Of a stretch of 64,000 bases of DNA, positions 1 to 8,954 are shown in pieces. Numbering within the stretch: position 1 is the stretch's first letter; every line of letters starts with the position of its first letter. The translations under genes were made by a program, and so were the position numbers. The DNA comes from Gp1-AA145 sp963757135 (GTDB lineage Bacteria; Acidobacteriota; Terriglobia; Terriglobales; Acidobacteriaceae), in assembly GCA_963757135.1 (NCBI GenBank), contig CAVWQE010000001.1, forward strand, positions 108,871-172,870, in the 5' to 3' direction. Under the pieces are notes generated by a model. The model worked only from the letters and a program-made list of their open reading frames with translations, did no database searches and was not told the DNA's origin.

Positions 1-726
1 GATTGTGAACCAGGTGGGCGAGAAAAAGGCTCCTACGTCGCAGCCGCGGCTGCAATTCCCGCAATAGTGGCACGCCAGATGGCTGTTGTGATCAACGGTC
101 AACTGCGCGCAGCGGTCGGGTAGGTAAGGGACGCCGATCTTTTCGGCCCCTTTCTGGATGATGTAATCAAGACAGCGCCATGGCATCGGTGGCAGGTACT
201 CTCCGTCCGGATTACTAGGCCGGTTCTGAATGGTACTGGCCACACCCATGTACCGCTCAGCCTTTGAAAACCAGGGCGCGATCTCCGCGTAGTCAACCGG
301 CCAGTTTTCTCCGAAGCCATCGATTTCTGCAGCCTTGAAATCAATATCGCCGAATCGCGCCGAGGAGCGCCCCCAGAAATTGGCTTTGCCGCCGGTAGCC
401 TTGCAGCGCTTCCAGTACCAATCGGTACCCGGCGCGTTGGAATAGGCAACATCGTGTTCGAACAGGTCTCGTCCTTCGCTATATTCGGACTCTTCGACCG
501 AATAGGGTTCCTGGTGCGCCTTTCCTTTCAGCCGCATCGGATCGCCGTAGCCGCGAAATTTGAGGTCATAGACCTGGCGATGCCGGCGATAATCCGTCGC
601 TGGATTCGTTCGCGGACCAGAGTTGATTGCGCAAACCTGCAGGCCGCCTTCGCACAAGATCTTCATGGCCGTGCCGCCGCCGGCTCCTGTTCCCACTACG
701 ATTGCGTCGAACATTTTTGTAGCCAT
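1..726 (-). CDS. GMC-family FAD oxidoreductase, partial (C-terminus beyond window start)
   Basis: Reading the minus strand from the ATG at 724-726 gives an open frame of 242 codons that runs off the left edge. An FAD dinucleotide-binding motif VVGTGAGGG lies at about residues 10-18. A GMC-type segment ATGGKANFWGR lies near residue 110, and a cysteine-rich stretch (CHYCGNCSRGC) lies near residue 225. The gene starts 9 bases after the stop of the small Tat-exported subunit, so the two form an operon. In known glucoside 3-dehydrogenases and gluconate 2-dehydrogenases, this large FAD subunit oxidises the sugar and works with such a small subunit. The exact sugar is not visible here; C3 oxidation of glycosides is an inference from the neighbouring DUF1080 gene. 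Confidence 0.85.
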   Translation of the reverse strand, partial: MATKMFDAIVVGTGAGGGTAMKILCEGGLQVCAINSGPRTNPATDYRRHRQVYDLKFRGYGDPMRLKGKAHQEPYSVEESEYSEGRDLFEHDVAYSNAPGTDWYWKRCKATGGKANFWGRSSARFGDIDFKAAEIDGFGENWPVDYAEIAPWFSKAERYMGVASTIQNRPSNPDGEYLPPMPWRCLDYIIQKGAEKIGVPYLPDRCAQLTVDHNSHLACHYCGNCSRGCDVGAFFSPTWFTI

Positions 727-735
727 GAGATCTGG

Positions 736-1428
736 TTAAGTTGCGGCGATATTGACTGCCGGCTCACGAAGGTGAGCGTGTTCAGGATCATCAGGATGAG
801 TGCACCCAGGCATCTTCGGCCACGAAGTCCGTAGCCCGGGGTAACCCAGACTTTCCAATCCAATCTTTGTCGTGTAATAACCTACGACCGTGTAATCGCG
901 AATCATTCGGAAAAATTCACGGCCTACTTCCGTGGTCGGCCTGAACTTGTCTTTGTAAGCAAGTTCCTCAAGCAAATTGTTCTGCTGTTCCGGCGTGCAC
1001 TCCATAAAGGAGCGCCCGAACTGGCTTTGACAATGCGCATTGATCCAGCCGATCCCCAGCAAGAAAGCGGCTTGAGCTTCGTTGCCCATTTCGATCGCAT
1101 CTTCAGTCCTGCGCACGTCACGCGATCCACTCACCGGAACGCGATTCGCCACCATGAAATCGATAAACTCCGCAACACCCGCTTGCCTGGCTCCTGGCGT
1201 GTCGTCTTCTGGAATGATTATCTCGGCGATATGCTCCACAATCGGATAATGCTCGGCAGAGAAGAACAGAGGTTTGTATGGAACGGAGGGGGAGGCTGCG
1301 CTTACAGCCTGAGGATGATCCTGAGGGCATGCAAATACCCATTTGTTGAAGCCGGGAAAAGTCCCGGCTACTGCGGCGATTCCAATGTAACGAAGAATCT
1401 CTCGCCGTTCTATTCCCTGTCCGCCCAA
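736..1428 (-). CDS. Gluconate 2-dehydrogenase subunit 3-like protein (Tat-exported)
   Basis: This 230-residue protein has a twin-arginine leader: ERREILRYIG at residues 7-16 is followed by a hydrophobic stretch. The body matches the gluconate 2-dehydrogenase subunit 3 family, with IAEIIIPEDDTPGARQAGV near residue 70 and a C-terminal GYPG segment. The start is TTG at 1428, supported by an AAGGGG Shine-Dalgarno about 7 bases upstream; no ATG is available nearby. In this family the small subunit escorts the folded FAD subunit through the Tat pathway and stabilises it. It is the first gene of the operon with the GMC oxidoreductase, and a LacI-type operator at 1456-1469 lies just upstream of its start. 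Confidence 0.85.
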   Translation of the reverse strand: MGGQGIERREILRYIGIAAVAGTFPGFNKWVFACPQDHPQAVSAASPSVPYKPLFFSAEHYPIVEHIAEIIIPEDDTPGARQAGVAEFIDFMVANRVPVSGSRDVRRTEDAIEMGNEAQAAFLLGIGWINAHCQSQFGRSFMECTPEQQNNLLEELAYKDKFRPTTEVGREFFRMIRDYTVVGYYTTKIGLESLGYPGLRTSWPKMPGCTHPDDPEHAHLREPAVNIAAT

Positions 1429-1455
1429 CCGTTATCCCCTTGAAACCGAGTTCTC

Positions 1456-1469
1456 TGAAAGCGGTTTCA
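1456..1469. promoter_or_regulatory. LacI-type operator, copy 1
   Basis: The sequence TGAAAGCGGTTTCA has inverted arms TGAAA/TTTCA around GCGG. It sits 28 bases upstream of the TTG start of the minus-strand dehydrogenase operon and about 165 bases before the plus-strand DUF1080 start. It matches the copy at 6878-6893 next to the LacI gene except at the first spacer base, so it is probably bound by that regulator. Confidence 0.7.
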
Positions 1470-1632
1470 TATAACCCGGTTTTTTTTAGCATCTATGAGA
1501 ATGCGGTGTCAAGCAATAACGATCAGTCTTGCTGTTCGGGGTGGATTCCATGCGGAAAAATTTGACCAACGCTGTCATACATGTTCTAGTGGTCGAGAAA
1601 TGATTCAATCTATGCAACCTTTGGCAGGAATC

Positions 1633-2307
1633 ATGAGTCGTTTAGCCTCTAAAGCCATCGAGGTTGACCTCGTCGCAACTTTCCTTTGTTTATTGGTCCT
1701 AGCGAATTCCCATGCCCTCTGTGCTCAAGCATCAAGCCGACCATTATTCAATGGCAAGAACCTCGACGGATGGCAACAAGCCGGTCCCGGCCGTTTTGTG
1801 GTGAAGAATGGCATGATGAAGACAGAGGGCGGGATGGGCATCCTTTGGTACACACGCGAGAAAATTGCTCATGCCACCATTCGAGTAGTGTTCAGGCTCA
1901 CTTCGAAAGAATCGGACTCTGGGGTTTTCATCCGCATCCCCGAGAAACCCTCCGAACCCTGGATGCCGATCAATCGTGGTTACGAGGTAGAAATAGGAGA
2001 CTGGCCAGACGACTATTCCTGTACCGGCGTGCTTTACACCTTTACCAAGGCCTTGGCCCGCCCGATCAAGCCGATAGGCGAATGGAATACGATGGACATA
2101 ACGATCGATGGCCCCCACACCGTCGTGTACCTGAATGGCGTTAAAGTCACGGATTTCAAAGAAGGGCAGCCTGTGCCGCCAAAACCCTCCGGTTCTCATG
2201 ATCCGGACAGGGGCTCTCGACCCGACTCAGGCTATATCGGCTTGCAGAATCATCCCGGATCTGAAGTTTACTTCCGGGAAGTATTGGTAACACCCTCGTC
2301 GGAATGA
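1633..2307 (+). CDS. DUF1080 (3-keto-disaccharide hydrolase family) exported protein
   Basis: The 224-residue product starts at ATG 1633, chosen because a signal peptide (hydrophobic core VATFLCLLVLANSHALC) follows directly and an AGGA box precedes it. The open frame extends 46 codons further upstream, but that part looks non-coding. The mature protein opens with LFNGKNLDGWQQ, the hallmark of the DUF1080/PF06439 fold, and carries GVFIRIP, GYEVEIGD and GYIGLQNH typical of its laminin-G-like sandwich. Members hydrolyse glycosides that were oxidised at C3, which fits the divergent GMC dehydrogenase operon. Export to the periplasm matches the Tat-exported dehydrogenase. Substrate is unknown. Confidence 0.85.
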   Translation: MSRLASKAIEVDLVATFLCLLVLANSHALCAQASSRPLFNGKNLDGWQQAGPGRFVVKNGMMKTEGGMGILWYTREKIAHATIRVVFRLTSKESDSGVFIRIPEKPSEPWMPINRGYEVEIGDWPDDYSCTGVLYTFTKALARPIKPIGEWNTMDITIDGPHTVVYLNGVKVTDFKEGQPVPPKPSGSHDPDRGSRPDSGYIGLQNHPGSEVYFREVLVTPSSE

Positions 2308-2314
2308 ATCTAAG

Positions 2315-4072
2315 TTATTTTGAGCTGGTCACCTGCTCGGTGATCTGATGATAGCGGTTGATCTTCAAAGACGTTGCAACCTGCGTTTGCCCATTTGGCC
2401 AGACAATCTCGATATCAACCAAACCGTTCGCCGGCAGATTTGCTAGTCCAAATAGAACGCGCTTGTCATGTGAAGAAAGATAGCTGCTACCACCAGTTGT
2501 CCAGCGAACTAACTTCCGGCCAGCGACGCGAACTGTCAATTTCGCCCCAATCGCATCCCGATTACTCTTGACGCCCACCAGGCGAATACCTATCCAGGAG
2601 TTCTTTCGGCCTACGTTGTTGCGCAGCAATACGGGGCGGTCGCCAATGCAGGTAAAGATTGCGTCCGCAGCGCCATCGTTGTCCCAATCGCCGATCGCCA
2701 GTCCGCGAGCAAGATATCCTTGCGAAAATGCCGGCCCTGCATTCGAACTCACATTTTCGAAAATAGAGTTGCCGGAGTTGTGCAAAAGCAGGGGCTGCTC
2801 TTTGTACTTCACCCCTGCCCGCAATTGCTCGATTACTTCAATGACATGACCATTCACGATGATCAGGTCGAGCAGTCCATCATTGTCATAATCGAAAAAA
2901 TGCGCGCCCCAACCCACGTCGGATCTGGTAGTGCCGGCTAATCCTGACGCCCGCGTCCGATCTTCAAATGGAAACTCCGCACGATTGAGAAAAAGCGAGT
3001 GGAATTCAAAATTGAAATTTGTAATCACAACATCTGGACGCCCGTCACCATCAACGTCGGCCGCATCCACCCCCATGCCTGCCCGTGCATTGCCGTTCCT
3101 GTCGTATGCAATTTCTGCTTCTAATCCGACATCCGCAAATGTTCCGTCGTGCTTGTTCAACAACAGGAGATTGGGAGAGGCATCCCGCGCTACCAACAGA
3201 TCCGGCCAGCCATCATCATCGAAGTCAACCGCCACAACACCCAGCGCTCTGCCCACAAAACGATCCATGCCCGAGGTGCGGCTGACGTCTGTGAAGGTAC
3301 CGTTGCGATTGTTGTGATACAGGGTGAGCGGTAGCCCTTTGTAGGCGCGCTGCTCGCAGTAAGTTCGAACGTTGAAGTACTCGCACTTGAGGGGGGTACC
3401 CTCGAAGGAAAGCTCTGCGTAATTGCAGACTACAAGATCGAGAAATCCGTCACGATCATAGTCGAACCAGGCAGCGCCCGAGCCCCATCTTCCGGTATTC
3501 TGCAGTCCTGCATCCGCCGTGACATCGGTGAATGTGCCGTCCCCATTGTTGTGATACAGCGTGCAGCTTGGAAATCCAGTAATGAAAATGTCCTGGTGGC
3601 CGTCGTTGTCGAAATCAGCAATCGCTACGCCCATACCGTAATGCTTGACCTGGCTCACACCTGCGTCCGTGGCAACATCTACAAATTTTCCGTTTCCGAG
3701 GTTGCGGTAGAGGGCATTAGATAGCGGCTTATCGCTTTTACCGTGAGGTGTCTCCCCGCCGTTCAATAGAAAAATATCCAGCCAACCGTCATCGTCAGAA
3801 TCGAATAGCCCGACTCCGCCCCCCATGGTTTCGATTAGGTAGCGGTCAGGTGAGAGCCCACTGAAGTGCTGCCATGTGATGCCAGCTTCGGCAGTTACAT
3901 CTGAAAATACAGCTTTCATAGCTGCATCGGCGTTATTGAGGAGGGGATGAAAGAACTGAGCAATGCCGACGGCTGATATCGCACCAAGAAAGCTTCGGCG
4001 TGACCAAGGGCTGGACGGAAGCGCTGGACCAGTAACTTCACTAGAAACAGAGGGTCTGGCAAACCGCTTCAC
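2315..4072 (-). CDS. CRTAC1/ASPIC-UnbV family FG-GAP repeat protein
   Basis: This 585-residue protein has a twin-arginine signal (WSRRSFLGAISAVG, residues 23-36) and is probably exported. The body is a beta-propeller of FG-GAP/VCBS repeats with calcium-binding-type loops: DFDNDGHQD, DYDRDGFLD, DFDDDGWPD, DVDGDGRPD, DYDNDGLLD and DWDNDGAAD. An ASPIC/UnbV domain occupies about residues 490-575 (VRWTTGGSSYLSSHD, WPNGQTQ). Its ATG overlaps the TGA of the upstream TPR gene (ATGA), so translation is probably coupled. In Acidobacteria, UnbV proteins commonly pair with TPR proteins, but the biochemical role is not established. It is not itself a recognisable enzyme. Confidence 0.88.
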   Translation of the reverse strand: MKRFARPSVSSEVTGPALPSSPWSRRSFLGAISAVGIAQFFHPLLNNADAAMKAVFSDVTAEAGITWQHFSGLSPDRYLIETMGGGVGLFDSDDDGWLDIFLLNGGETPHGKSDKPLSNALYRNLGNGKFVDVATDAGVSQVKHYGMGVAIADFDNDGHQDIFITGFPSCTLYHNNGDGTFTDVTADAGLQNTGRWGSGAAWFDYDRDGFLDLVVCNYAELSFEGTPLKCEYFNVRTYCEQRAYKGLPLTLYHNNRNGTFTDVSRTSGMDRFVGRALGVVAVDFDDDGWPDLLVARDASPNLLLLNKHDGTFADVGLEAEIAYDRNGNARAGMGVDAADVDGDGRPDVVITNFNFEFHSLFLNRAEFPFEDRTRASGLAGTTRSDVGWGAHFFDYDNDGLLDLIIVNGHVIEVIEQLRAGVKYKEQPLLLHNSGNSIFENVSSNAGPAFSQGYLARGLAIGDWDNDGAADAIFTCIGDRPVLLRNNVGRKNSWIGIRLVGVKSNRDAIGAKLTVRVAGRKLVRWTTGGSSYLSSHDKRVLFGLANLPANGLVDIEIVWPNGQTQVATSLKINRYHQITEQVTSSK

Positions 4073-5637
4073 GGATTTTCTCCCCCGGCAGTCGTCTTTC
4101 TCTTTGCGCCTTCTTCCGCTTCCTTTAGACCCTGATAAATTGCAAATTGCTTCATAGCATCATCCGTCCGTTTCATCCTTCGATAAAGGACTGACAAGGA
4201 AAAATGGGTCTTGCTCTGATTTGGTTCCAATTGTAGGGAAATCACTAATTCCCTTTCGGCATCATGTAGTCGGCTCTGCTGTAGGGCCAATTGACCGAGT
4301 TGATAGTGAGCTTCTGCTGACTGCGGGGCCAGCTTGACCGCTTTCTCCAGCAAGTTTGTTGCTTCGGGCTGTAGTCTGCGGGAATCGGGAGAAGCCAACA
4401 ATGTTTCCGCACAGCCGATATAGAAACGCGCATCATTGGGAAACCTCCCGATCCCCTTCTTGTACTCAGCAATTGCAGCGTCGTTCTGCCCGAGGATGAA
4501 ATAAACGGTGGCAATGCCCAACACAGCATCGCTGTTAGACTTGTCCAATTCGCTGGCATGCTTGTAATTATCAATCGCATCCTGGTATGCATTGGCCTGA
4601 AGGCTCACGTGCCCTTTCCAAACCCACGGCGTGGCATCATCTGGCGCAACCTTGAGAGCACGATTCACGAAGGCGGCCGCTTCGCTCGTCTTGCCCATAT
4701 CCAATAGCAGTGAAATCATGTCATGGTAATAATCAACCCGAGAAGGGTCTAGGTCGATCTCGCGCTGATACGCTTCACGTGCCAGAGCCGGTTGATGTTC
4801 CGCTTCAAAACAGGCCCCCAGAAGGGCTTGTAAATCTGCGCTCATCACCTTTTCTCCGGCGAGTTGCAACAAGAGTTGCTTTGCGGCGGGCACTTGACCA
4901 TGACTGTACAAAGCTTTGGCAAGCTGAAGACCAGCATCTGCCCTTGAGGGTTCATTCGCAGAAATGAGGGAAAACACAGACGCTGCCGTTTCATACTCAC
5001 CTTCAAGAGCGGCAATCTGCGTACATTGACTCAGGGCGTTGCTCCACACCGGATTGTTAGCATTCAGCCTCAGAATATCCACTATTTTGGGCACTGAGGC
5101 CCGCTCGCCACTTTTGATTACGGAATTAAAAAGTGCAACGGTTCTGTCGGGCTGGGAAGCAACCAGGTCAAACTCCTTACCCAGTAAGCGGGCAGCGACC
5201 TGATAATTCCTTTCCTTTTCATTCACCAATCCCAACAACAACGTGGCGCCAGGATCATCAGGATGTTTCTCCAGAACAAAGTTGAGGTTCTTCTTAGCGG
5301 GAGACATCAGGCCAAGCTGCCACTGCACGGCGGCGGTCTCGCGTCGAAAACTAATGTTCTCTGGTTCGAGATCCACGGCTTTCTGAAAGCTTCCGAGCGC
5401 CTGGTTCCAGTCCCCCTCCAGGCCAAGGATGGATCCCAATTGGGCGCGATAGAGTGCAACAGAGGGAGCGGCATGCACAGCTTCCCGCAGTTCGCTCGCT
5501 GCTTCGGCTAACTTCCCTTGCTTAGCAAGAGAGATTCCTATATCAGAGTGACTTGGCGCATTTTGAGCTATGACGTGTTGTGCCAGGAAAAGCATCGAGC
5601 CGACGGAAAGAGGCAAAAACAAGAGAGAACGGAACAT
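4069..5637 (-). CDS. TPR-repeat protein, exported
   Basis: About 522 residues if translation begins at the ATG at 5635-5637, which is followed by a signal peptide (MFRSLLFLPLSVGSMLFLAQ). The frame is open up to 5745, but that longer form would overlap the LacI gene. Repeated helical pairs with TPR consensus spacing fill the protein; clear units include LGSFQKAVDLEPENISF, AYQREIDLDPSRVDYYHD and AIAEYKKGIGRFPNDARF. It is translationally coupled to the UnbV/FG-GAP gene and follows the LacI gene by about 71 bases. It likely works as a scaffold with the FG-GAP protein in the periplasm (inference). Confidence 0.85.
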   Translation of the reverse strand: MFRSLLFLPLSVGSMLFLAQHVIAQNAPSHSDIGISLAKQGKLAEAASELREAVHAAPSVALYRAQLGSILGLEGDWNQALGSFQKAVDLEPENISFRRETAAVQWQLGLMSPAKKNLNFVLEKHPDDPGATLLLGLVNEKERNYQVAARLLGKEFDLVASQPDRTVALFNSVIKSGERASVPKIVDILRLNANNPVWSNALSQCTQIAALEGEYETAASVFSLISANEPSRADAGLQLAKALYSHGQVPAAKQLLLQLAGEKVMSADLQALLGACFEAEHQPALAREAYQREIDLDPSRVDYYHDMISLLLDMGKTSEAAAFVNRALKVAPDDATPWVWKGHVSLQANAYQDAIDNYKHASELDKSNSDAVLGIATVYFILGQNDAAIAEYKKGIGRFPNDARFYIGCAETLLASPDSRRLQPEATNLLEKAVKLAPQSAEAHYQLGQLALQQSRLHDAERELVISLQLEPNQSKTHFSLSVLYRRMKRTDDAMKQFAIYQGLKEAEEGAKRKTTAGGENP

Positions 5638-5708
5638 GCGAGGGCGGCAATCGCAGAGCAGAGCACCGCAACGACTGGAGAAGGAACGTGAGAATAGACT
5701 GCTCGAGT

Positions 5709-6737
5709 TCAAGATTTTGACTTGATCTTTATTTTTTTTCCACAAACCAAGGCTGTGGACTTGCGCACTACCAGGTCCGTTTCCAATCTGTATGTTATGC
5801 CCTTGTGACGCTTCACTTTGAGCATCCGTTCGAGGGCTTCAAAGGCCTTGATCCCGAGTTGTTCGCGAGGAACACTGATGGTGGTGAGTGGAGGCCGTGC
5901 CAGACACGAGAAGAAGATATCGTCAATCCCAATCACGGAAACATTCCCGGGCACGCTTACTCCCGAATCCTCGAGCACACTCATGGCACCCATTGCAATC
6001 AGATCGTTCCCACAGAAGATCACAGTCGGGATTTCCGGGCGTGCCAAGACCTCCCGAACCGCAGAGGCACCGCCATCAACTCGGTAGTTGCTTTCTAGAA
6101 CGCAAACGGGTTTCATTCCGCGGGCGGTGAGTCCGGAAACCAAAGCGTTCTTGATACGGACGGCAGTATAGTTTTCAGCCGGACCCGCAATTACCGCACA
6201 GCGGCGGTGACCAAGTTCAACTACGTGTTCGATGGCCTTATTGATACCGTGCTCATACTCGATGCACACGTTCGAAACCAGCTTACCTACCGCGTCATAG
6301 TTACTGAATACAAGCGGTATGCCCGCAGCAATGAGTTCATGCGCCATGCTTTGTCCAACTGAGGAGGTCATCACCGCGACGCCGCGAACGCCACTTTCCC
6401 TCAGTTTTCGCATCACCGCCTTGCTTCGGTCCTGATCGTACTCAGTGTTGCAAATCAGCACATCGTAGCCTCGGCTCCAAGCTGTAGCCTGATAACCCCG
6501 AATAATTTCCGGGAAATATGGATTTGCGATCTCGGAAATGACGAGGCCAAAGATGTCGCTGCGTCCGGTGGCAAGGCGTCGGGCATGAACATTCTTGAAA
6601 TAATTGAACTCGCGAACAACTTCCAGGACGCGACGGCGGGTGTCTTCGGAAATGTACTCTGTGTCATTGAGTACCCGCGAAACGGTGGCCAAGGACACTC
6701 CAGCTCGCCTCGCAACTTCGCGCATTGTGTGGGCCAT
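5709..6737 (-). CDS. LacI-family transcriptional regulator
   Basis: The 342-residue protein has an N-terminal LacI helix-turn-helix (MREVARRAGVSLATVSRVLN, residues 5-24) and the hinge helix around HARRLATGRSD. A periplasmic-binding-protein-like sensor domain follows (VISEIANPYFPEI, VIGIDDIFFSCLARPPLTTI). The gene is divergent from the SIS operon, and an operator (6878-6893) lies between them. A matching operator lies upstream of the dehydrogenase operon at 1456-1469. It is therefore the likely local repressor of both sugar operons. The effector sugar cannot be read from the sequence. Confidence 0.93.
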   Translation of the reverse strand: MAHTMREVARRAGVSLATVSRVLNDTEYISEDTRRRVLEVVREFNYFKNVHARRLATGRSDIFGLVISEIANPYFPEIIRGYQATAWSRGYDVLICNTEYDQDRSKAVMRKLRESGVRGVAVMTSSVGQSMAHELIAAGIPLVFSNYDAVGKLVSNVCIEYEHGINKAIEHVVELGHRRCAVIAGPAENYTAVRIKNALVSGLTARGMKPVCVLESNYRVDGGASAVREVLARPEIPTVIFCGNDLIAMGAMSVLEDSGVSVPGNVSVIGIDDIFFSCLARPPLTTISVPREQLGIKAFEALERMLKVKRHKGITYRLETDLVVRKSTALVCGKKIKIKSKS

Positions 6738-6877
6738 AAAAAACCGCTCGTCTCACCGCCGTAAAGGTGATCTGCGATATTAGATGAGATCCGTTGGATG
6801 AAAGCTATCACGAGCCAGCCAGGGAAGACCATGTTCTCTTGACTTTGCCGCTGCCCTCGGCTACTGTAATCCGGTTT

Positions 6878-6893
6878 CTGAAAACGGTTTCAG
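6878..6893. promoter_or_regulatory. LacI-type operator, copy 2
   Basis: CTGAAAACGGTTTCAG has arms CTGAAA/TTTCAG around ACGG. It is located between the divergent LacI (start 6737) and SIS (start 6978) genes. It matches copy 1 at 1456-1469 in 13 of the 14 core positions. The position suits autoregulation and control of the SIS operon. Confidence 0.75.
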
Positions 6894-6977
6894 ATACGCT
6901 GCATATAGCCCAATGTTCTTGATTCTTCTGGTTCTCCTGCCTGATAGCTGCACCTCACATCCAACGCGGGGCGCGAC

Positions 6978-8072
6978 ATGTCGATAGAACAACAGGAGGG
7001 CGGACCGCAGACTCGTTTCCTCCAGGACATACTTCGACAACCCTCAGAAATGAGGCGAGCTATCGAGTTTTTGACGGGCCCAGGAAGGGATGCGCTACGC
7101 GCGGCACGGTCCTTGGTTGACTCGAGCCGGGGCGTGGTCCTCACCGGTATCGGGGCGAGTTGGCATGCGGTGATGAGTGCCAGCACATTCTTCGACCTTG
7201 CTGCACATCCGGTTGTCATCCAGGATGCGGGCGAATTGCTCTATTTCACGTCGATCCCGTGGAAAGTCGTCGTAGCAATCTCTCGAACCGGCCGTAGCAT
7301 CGAGATTGTGAAGCTGCTTGCTAAGGCGAAAGCGAGTGGCGCGACTATTATCGGAATAACAAATTGTGAGGATAGTCCTCTTTCCAAAGAGTCCGATATA
7401 CCTATCGTAGTACCCACCACACTGGATCACGGAATTTCGGTCGCGACATTTTCCACACTGAGAATCGCTGCATGTGCGTTGGCGAGCTCGCCCGAATTGA
7501 GCCTTGAGTCTGTCGCGAAACCGCTGACCAAAGCGCTAGACGAGGCCGAACAGCAGCTCCAGTTGTGGGGACAACAACTAGACCGCTCCCGGTGGCTAGA
7601 GGCCCGTGAGCCATATTACTTTCTTGCGCGCGGCGCGAGTCTTGGAAGCTGCCATGAGGCAAGGCTATTGTGGGAAGAGGGAGTGAAGGCGCCGGCGACC
7701 GCGATGAGCACGAGTACCTTTCGTCACGGTCCGCAAGAGATCGTGAGACCGGGGATGCGGTTTTGCCTCTGGATCGATCAGGCGCACATGCGAGACCAGG
7801 ATTTGTCAGTAGCTCACGACCTGAGGGAACTGGGAGCTTCAGTGATGGTCATTGGCGAAAGCGTTTCGCCCAATGACGGTGACCTGGTTTGCGAGCTTCC
7901 CACATCTCCCAATCACTGGCAATTCGCAATTGATATTTTACCTATCCAGCTGGCGGCTGAACGCTTATCGAAGTTATCGGGTGTGGATTGCGATTCATTT
8001 CGCATTTGTTCCTACGTCGTTGAGGACGAACATGGCCTGTTGCACAAAGAGGTAATTCCCGATGCAGAGTGA
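6978..8072 (+). CDS. SIS-domain sugar isomerase/deaminase-like protein
   Basis: The 364-residue protein has two tandem SIS domains like the isomerase half of GlmS and like AgaS/FrlB proteins. Domain one (about 45-180) has VVLTGIGASWHA and VVVAISRTGRSIEIV, where the serine/threonine-rich loops bind phosphosugar. Domain two (about 200-355) has YFLARGASLGSCHEARLLWEEG and the FRHGPQEIV motif. It lacks the N-terminal glutaminase domain of GlmS, so it probably isomerises or deaminates a phosphorylated or amino sugar. It is the first gene of a seven-gene operon and has a LacI operator about 85 bases upstream. Its stop overlaps the start of the next gene. Confidence 0.85.
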   Translation: MSIEQQEGGPQTRFLQDILRQPSEMRRAIEFLTGPGRDALRAARSLVDSSRGVVLTGIGASWHAVMSASTFFDLAAHPVVIQDAGELLYFTSIPWKVVVAISRTGRSIEIVKLLAKAKASGATIIGITNCEDSPLSKESDIPIVVPTTLDHGISVATFSTLRIAACALASSPELSLESVAKPLTKALDEAEQQLQLWGQQLDRSRWLEAREPYYFLARGASLGSCHEARLLWEEGVKAPATAMSTSTFRHGPQEIVRPGMRFCLWIDQAHMRDQDLSVAHDLRELGASVMVIGESVSPNDGDLVCELPTSPNHWQFAIDILPIQLAAERLSKLSGVDCDSFRICSYVVEDEHGLLHKEVIPDAE

Positions 8073-8493
8073 AAGAAGCGTGATTCCAATCTGGCTTGGG
8101 TACGCTCTGCTTTGCATTTTCTGGTGGGGCCTGTGGGGGTTTCTGTCAAAGGTAGGCTCGGCGGCAGCCAGTCCGTCGCAGATGCAAATCCTCTTTACAT
8201 TGGGCATGCTGCCGGTTGCGGCTGGAATGATGTTTGGCATGCGAGGAAAAGTTGATCGCGATCGGATTGGTGTTTCCTATGGCCTTTTGTGCGGGATTGT
8301 CACTGGGTTGGGCACGCTGGGATACTTTGCAGCACTGCGTCTTCAGGATGCTTCCGTCGTAACTCCCATTACGGGAGTGTTTCCAGTACTCACCGTGTTC
8401 CTGGCCTTCATCGTGTTGCGCGAAAGACTGAATAGAGTCCAGATCGGCGGCATGCTGCTGGCGCTCGCATCTATCGTAATTCTTTCGGTTTGA
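8062..8493 (+). CDS. Half-size EamA/DMT transporter, subunit A
   Basis: This 143-residue protein has about five hydrophobic segments and a single EamA-type unit (WWGLWGFLSKVGS at the start, TPITGVFPVLTVFLAF and RLNRVQIGGMLLALASIVI at the end). Usual EamA permeases have ten helices in one chain; here the two halves are separate adjacent genes. The ATG at 8062 overlaps the SIS gene stop and has AGAGG upstream. With the next gene it probably forms a heterodimeric inner-membrane carrier for the operon's substrate (inference). Confidence 0.8.
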   Translation: MQSERSVIPIWLGYALLCIFWWGLWGFLSKVGSAAASPSQMQILFTLGMLPVAAGMMFGMRGKVDRDRIGVSYGLLCGIVTGLGTLGYFAALRLQDASVVTPITGVFPVLTVFLAFIVLRERLNRVQIGGMLLALASIVILSV

Positions 8494-8501
8494 GATCTGT
8501 C

Positions 8502-8954
8502 ATGCACTGGATGGTTTATGCCAGCATCGCGATTGTCCTCTGGGGCCTAAATGGGTTGTTTATGAAGTTAGGCACAAATCGCGTTTCAGCCCGGTCGATG
8601 GTCATCTGGGTTACAGTCGGATTTGCCGTCCTGCTTCCATGGATGTGGACGGCGACTTCACTCGCTGCTCTCAGTAGGAGCGTGCTGTGGATTGGCCTCC
8701 TCGCGGGAGCAGTGAACGGACTCGGAAACTGGGCGGCGTTTGCATGTTTAGAAAAGGGCGCAAAGGCCAGTGTGGCAATTCCCCTTACTGCACTCTACCC
8801 GATATGCACGATCGCACTCGCCGTTGTGTTTCTGAAAGAACGACCTTCAATCCTGCAATGGGTTGGAATCGGACTCGCCTTGGCAGGAGCCGCCATGTTG
8901 TCCTATGAGCCTGCGCCCGCCGCTCGGGAGGAGCAATCGTCGTGCAGCCAGTGA
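8502..8954 (+). CDS. Half-size EamA/DMT transporter, subunit B
   Basis: The 150-residue product from ATG 8502 has about five helices and one EamA unit (LWGLNGLFMKLGTNRVSARSM, ASVAIPLTALYPICTIALA, PSILQWVGIGLALAGAAML). A TTG at 8490 that overlaps the previous stop is an alternative start. It resembles its neighbour in layout (an opening W-G-L motif, a closing G-I/M-x-LAL-A motif), so the pair likely arose by duplication. Together the two rebuild the usual ten-helix DMT permease. Confidence 0.8.
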   Translation: MHWMVYASIAIVLWGLNGLFMKLGTNRVSARSMVIWVTVGFAVLLPWMWTATSLAALSRSVLWIGLLAGAVNGLGNWAAFACLEKGAKASVAIPLTALYPICTIALAVVFLKERPSILQWVGIGLALAGAAMLSYEPAPAAREEQSSCSQ

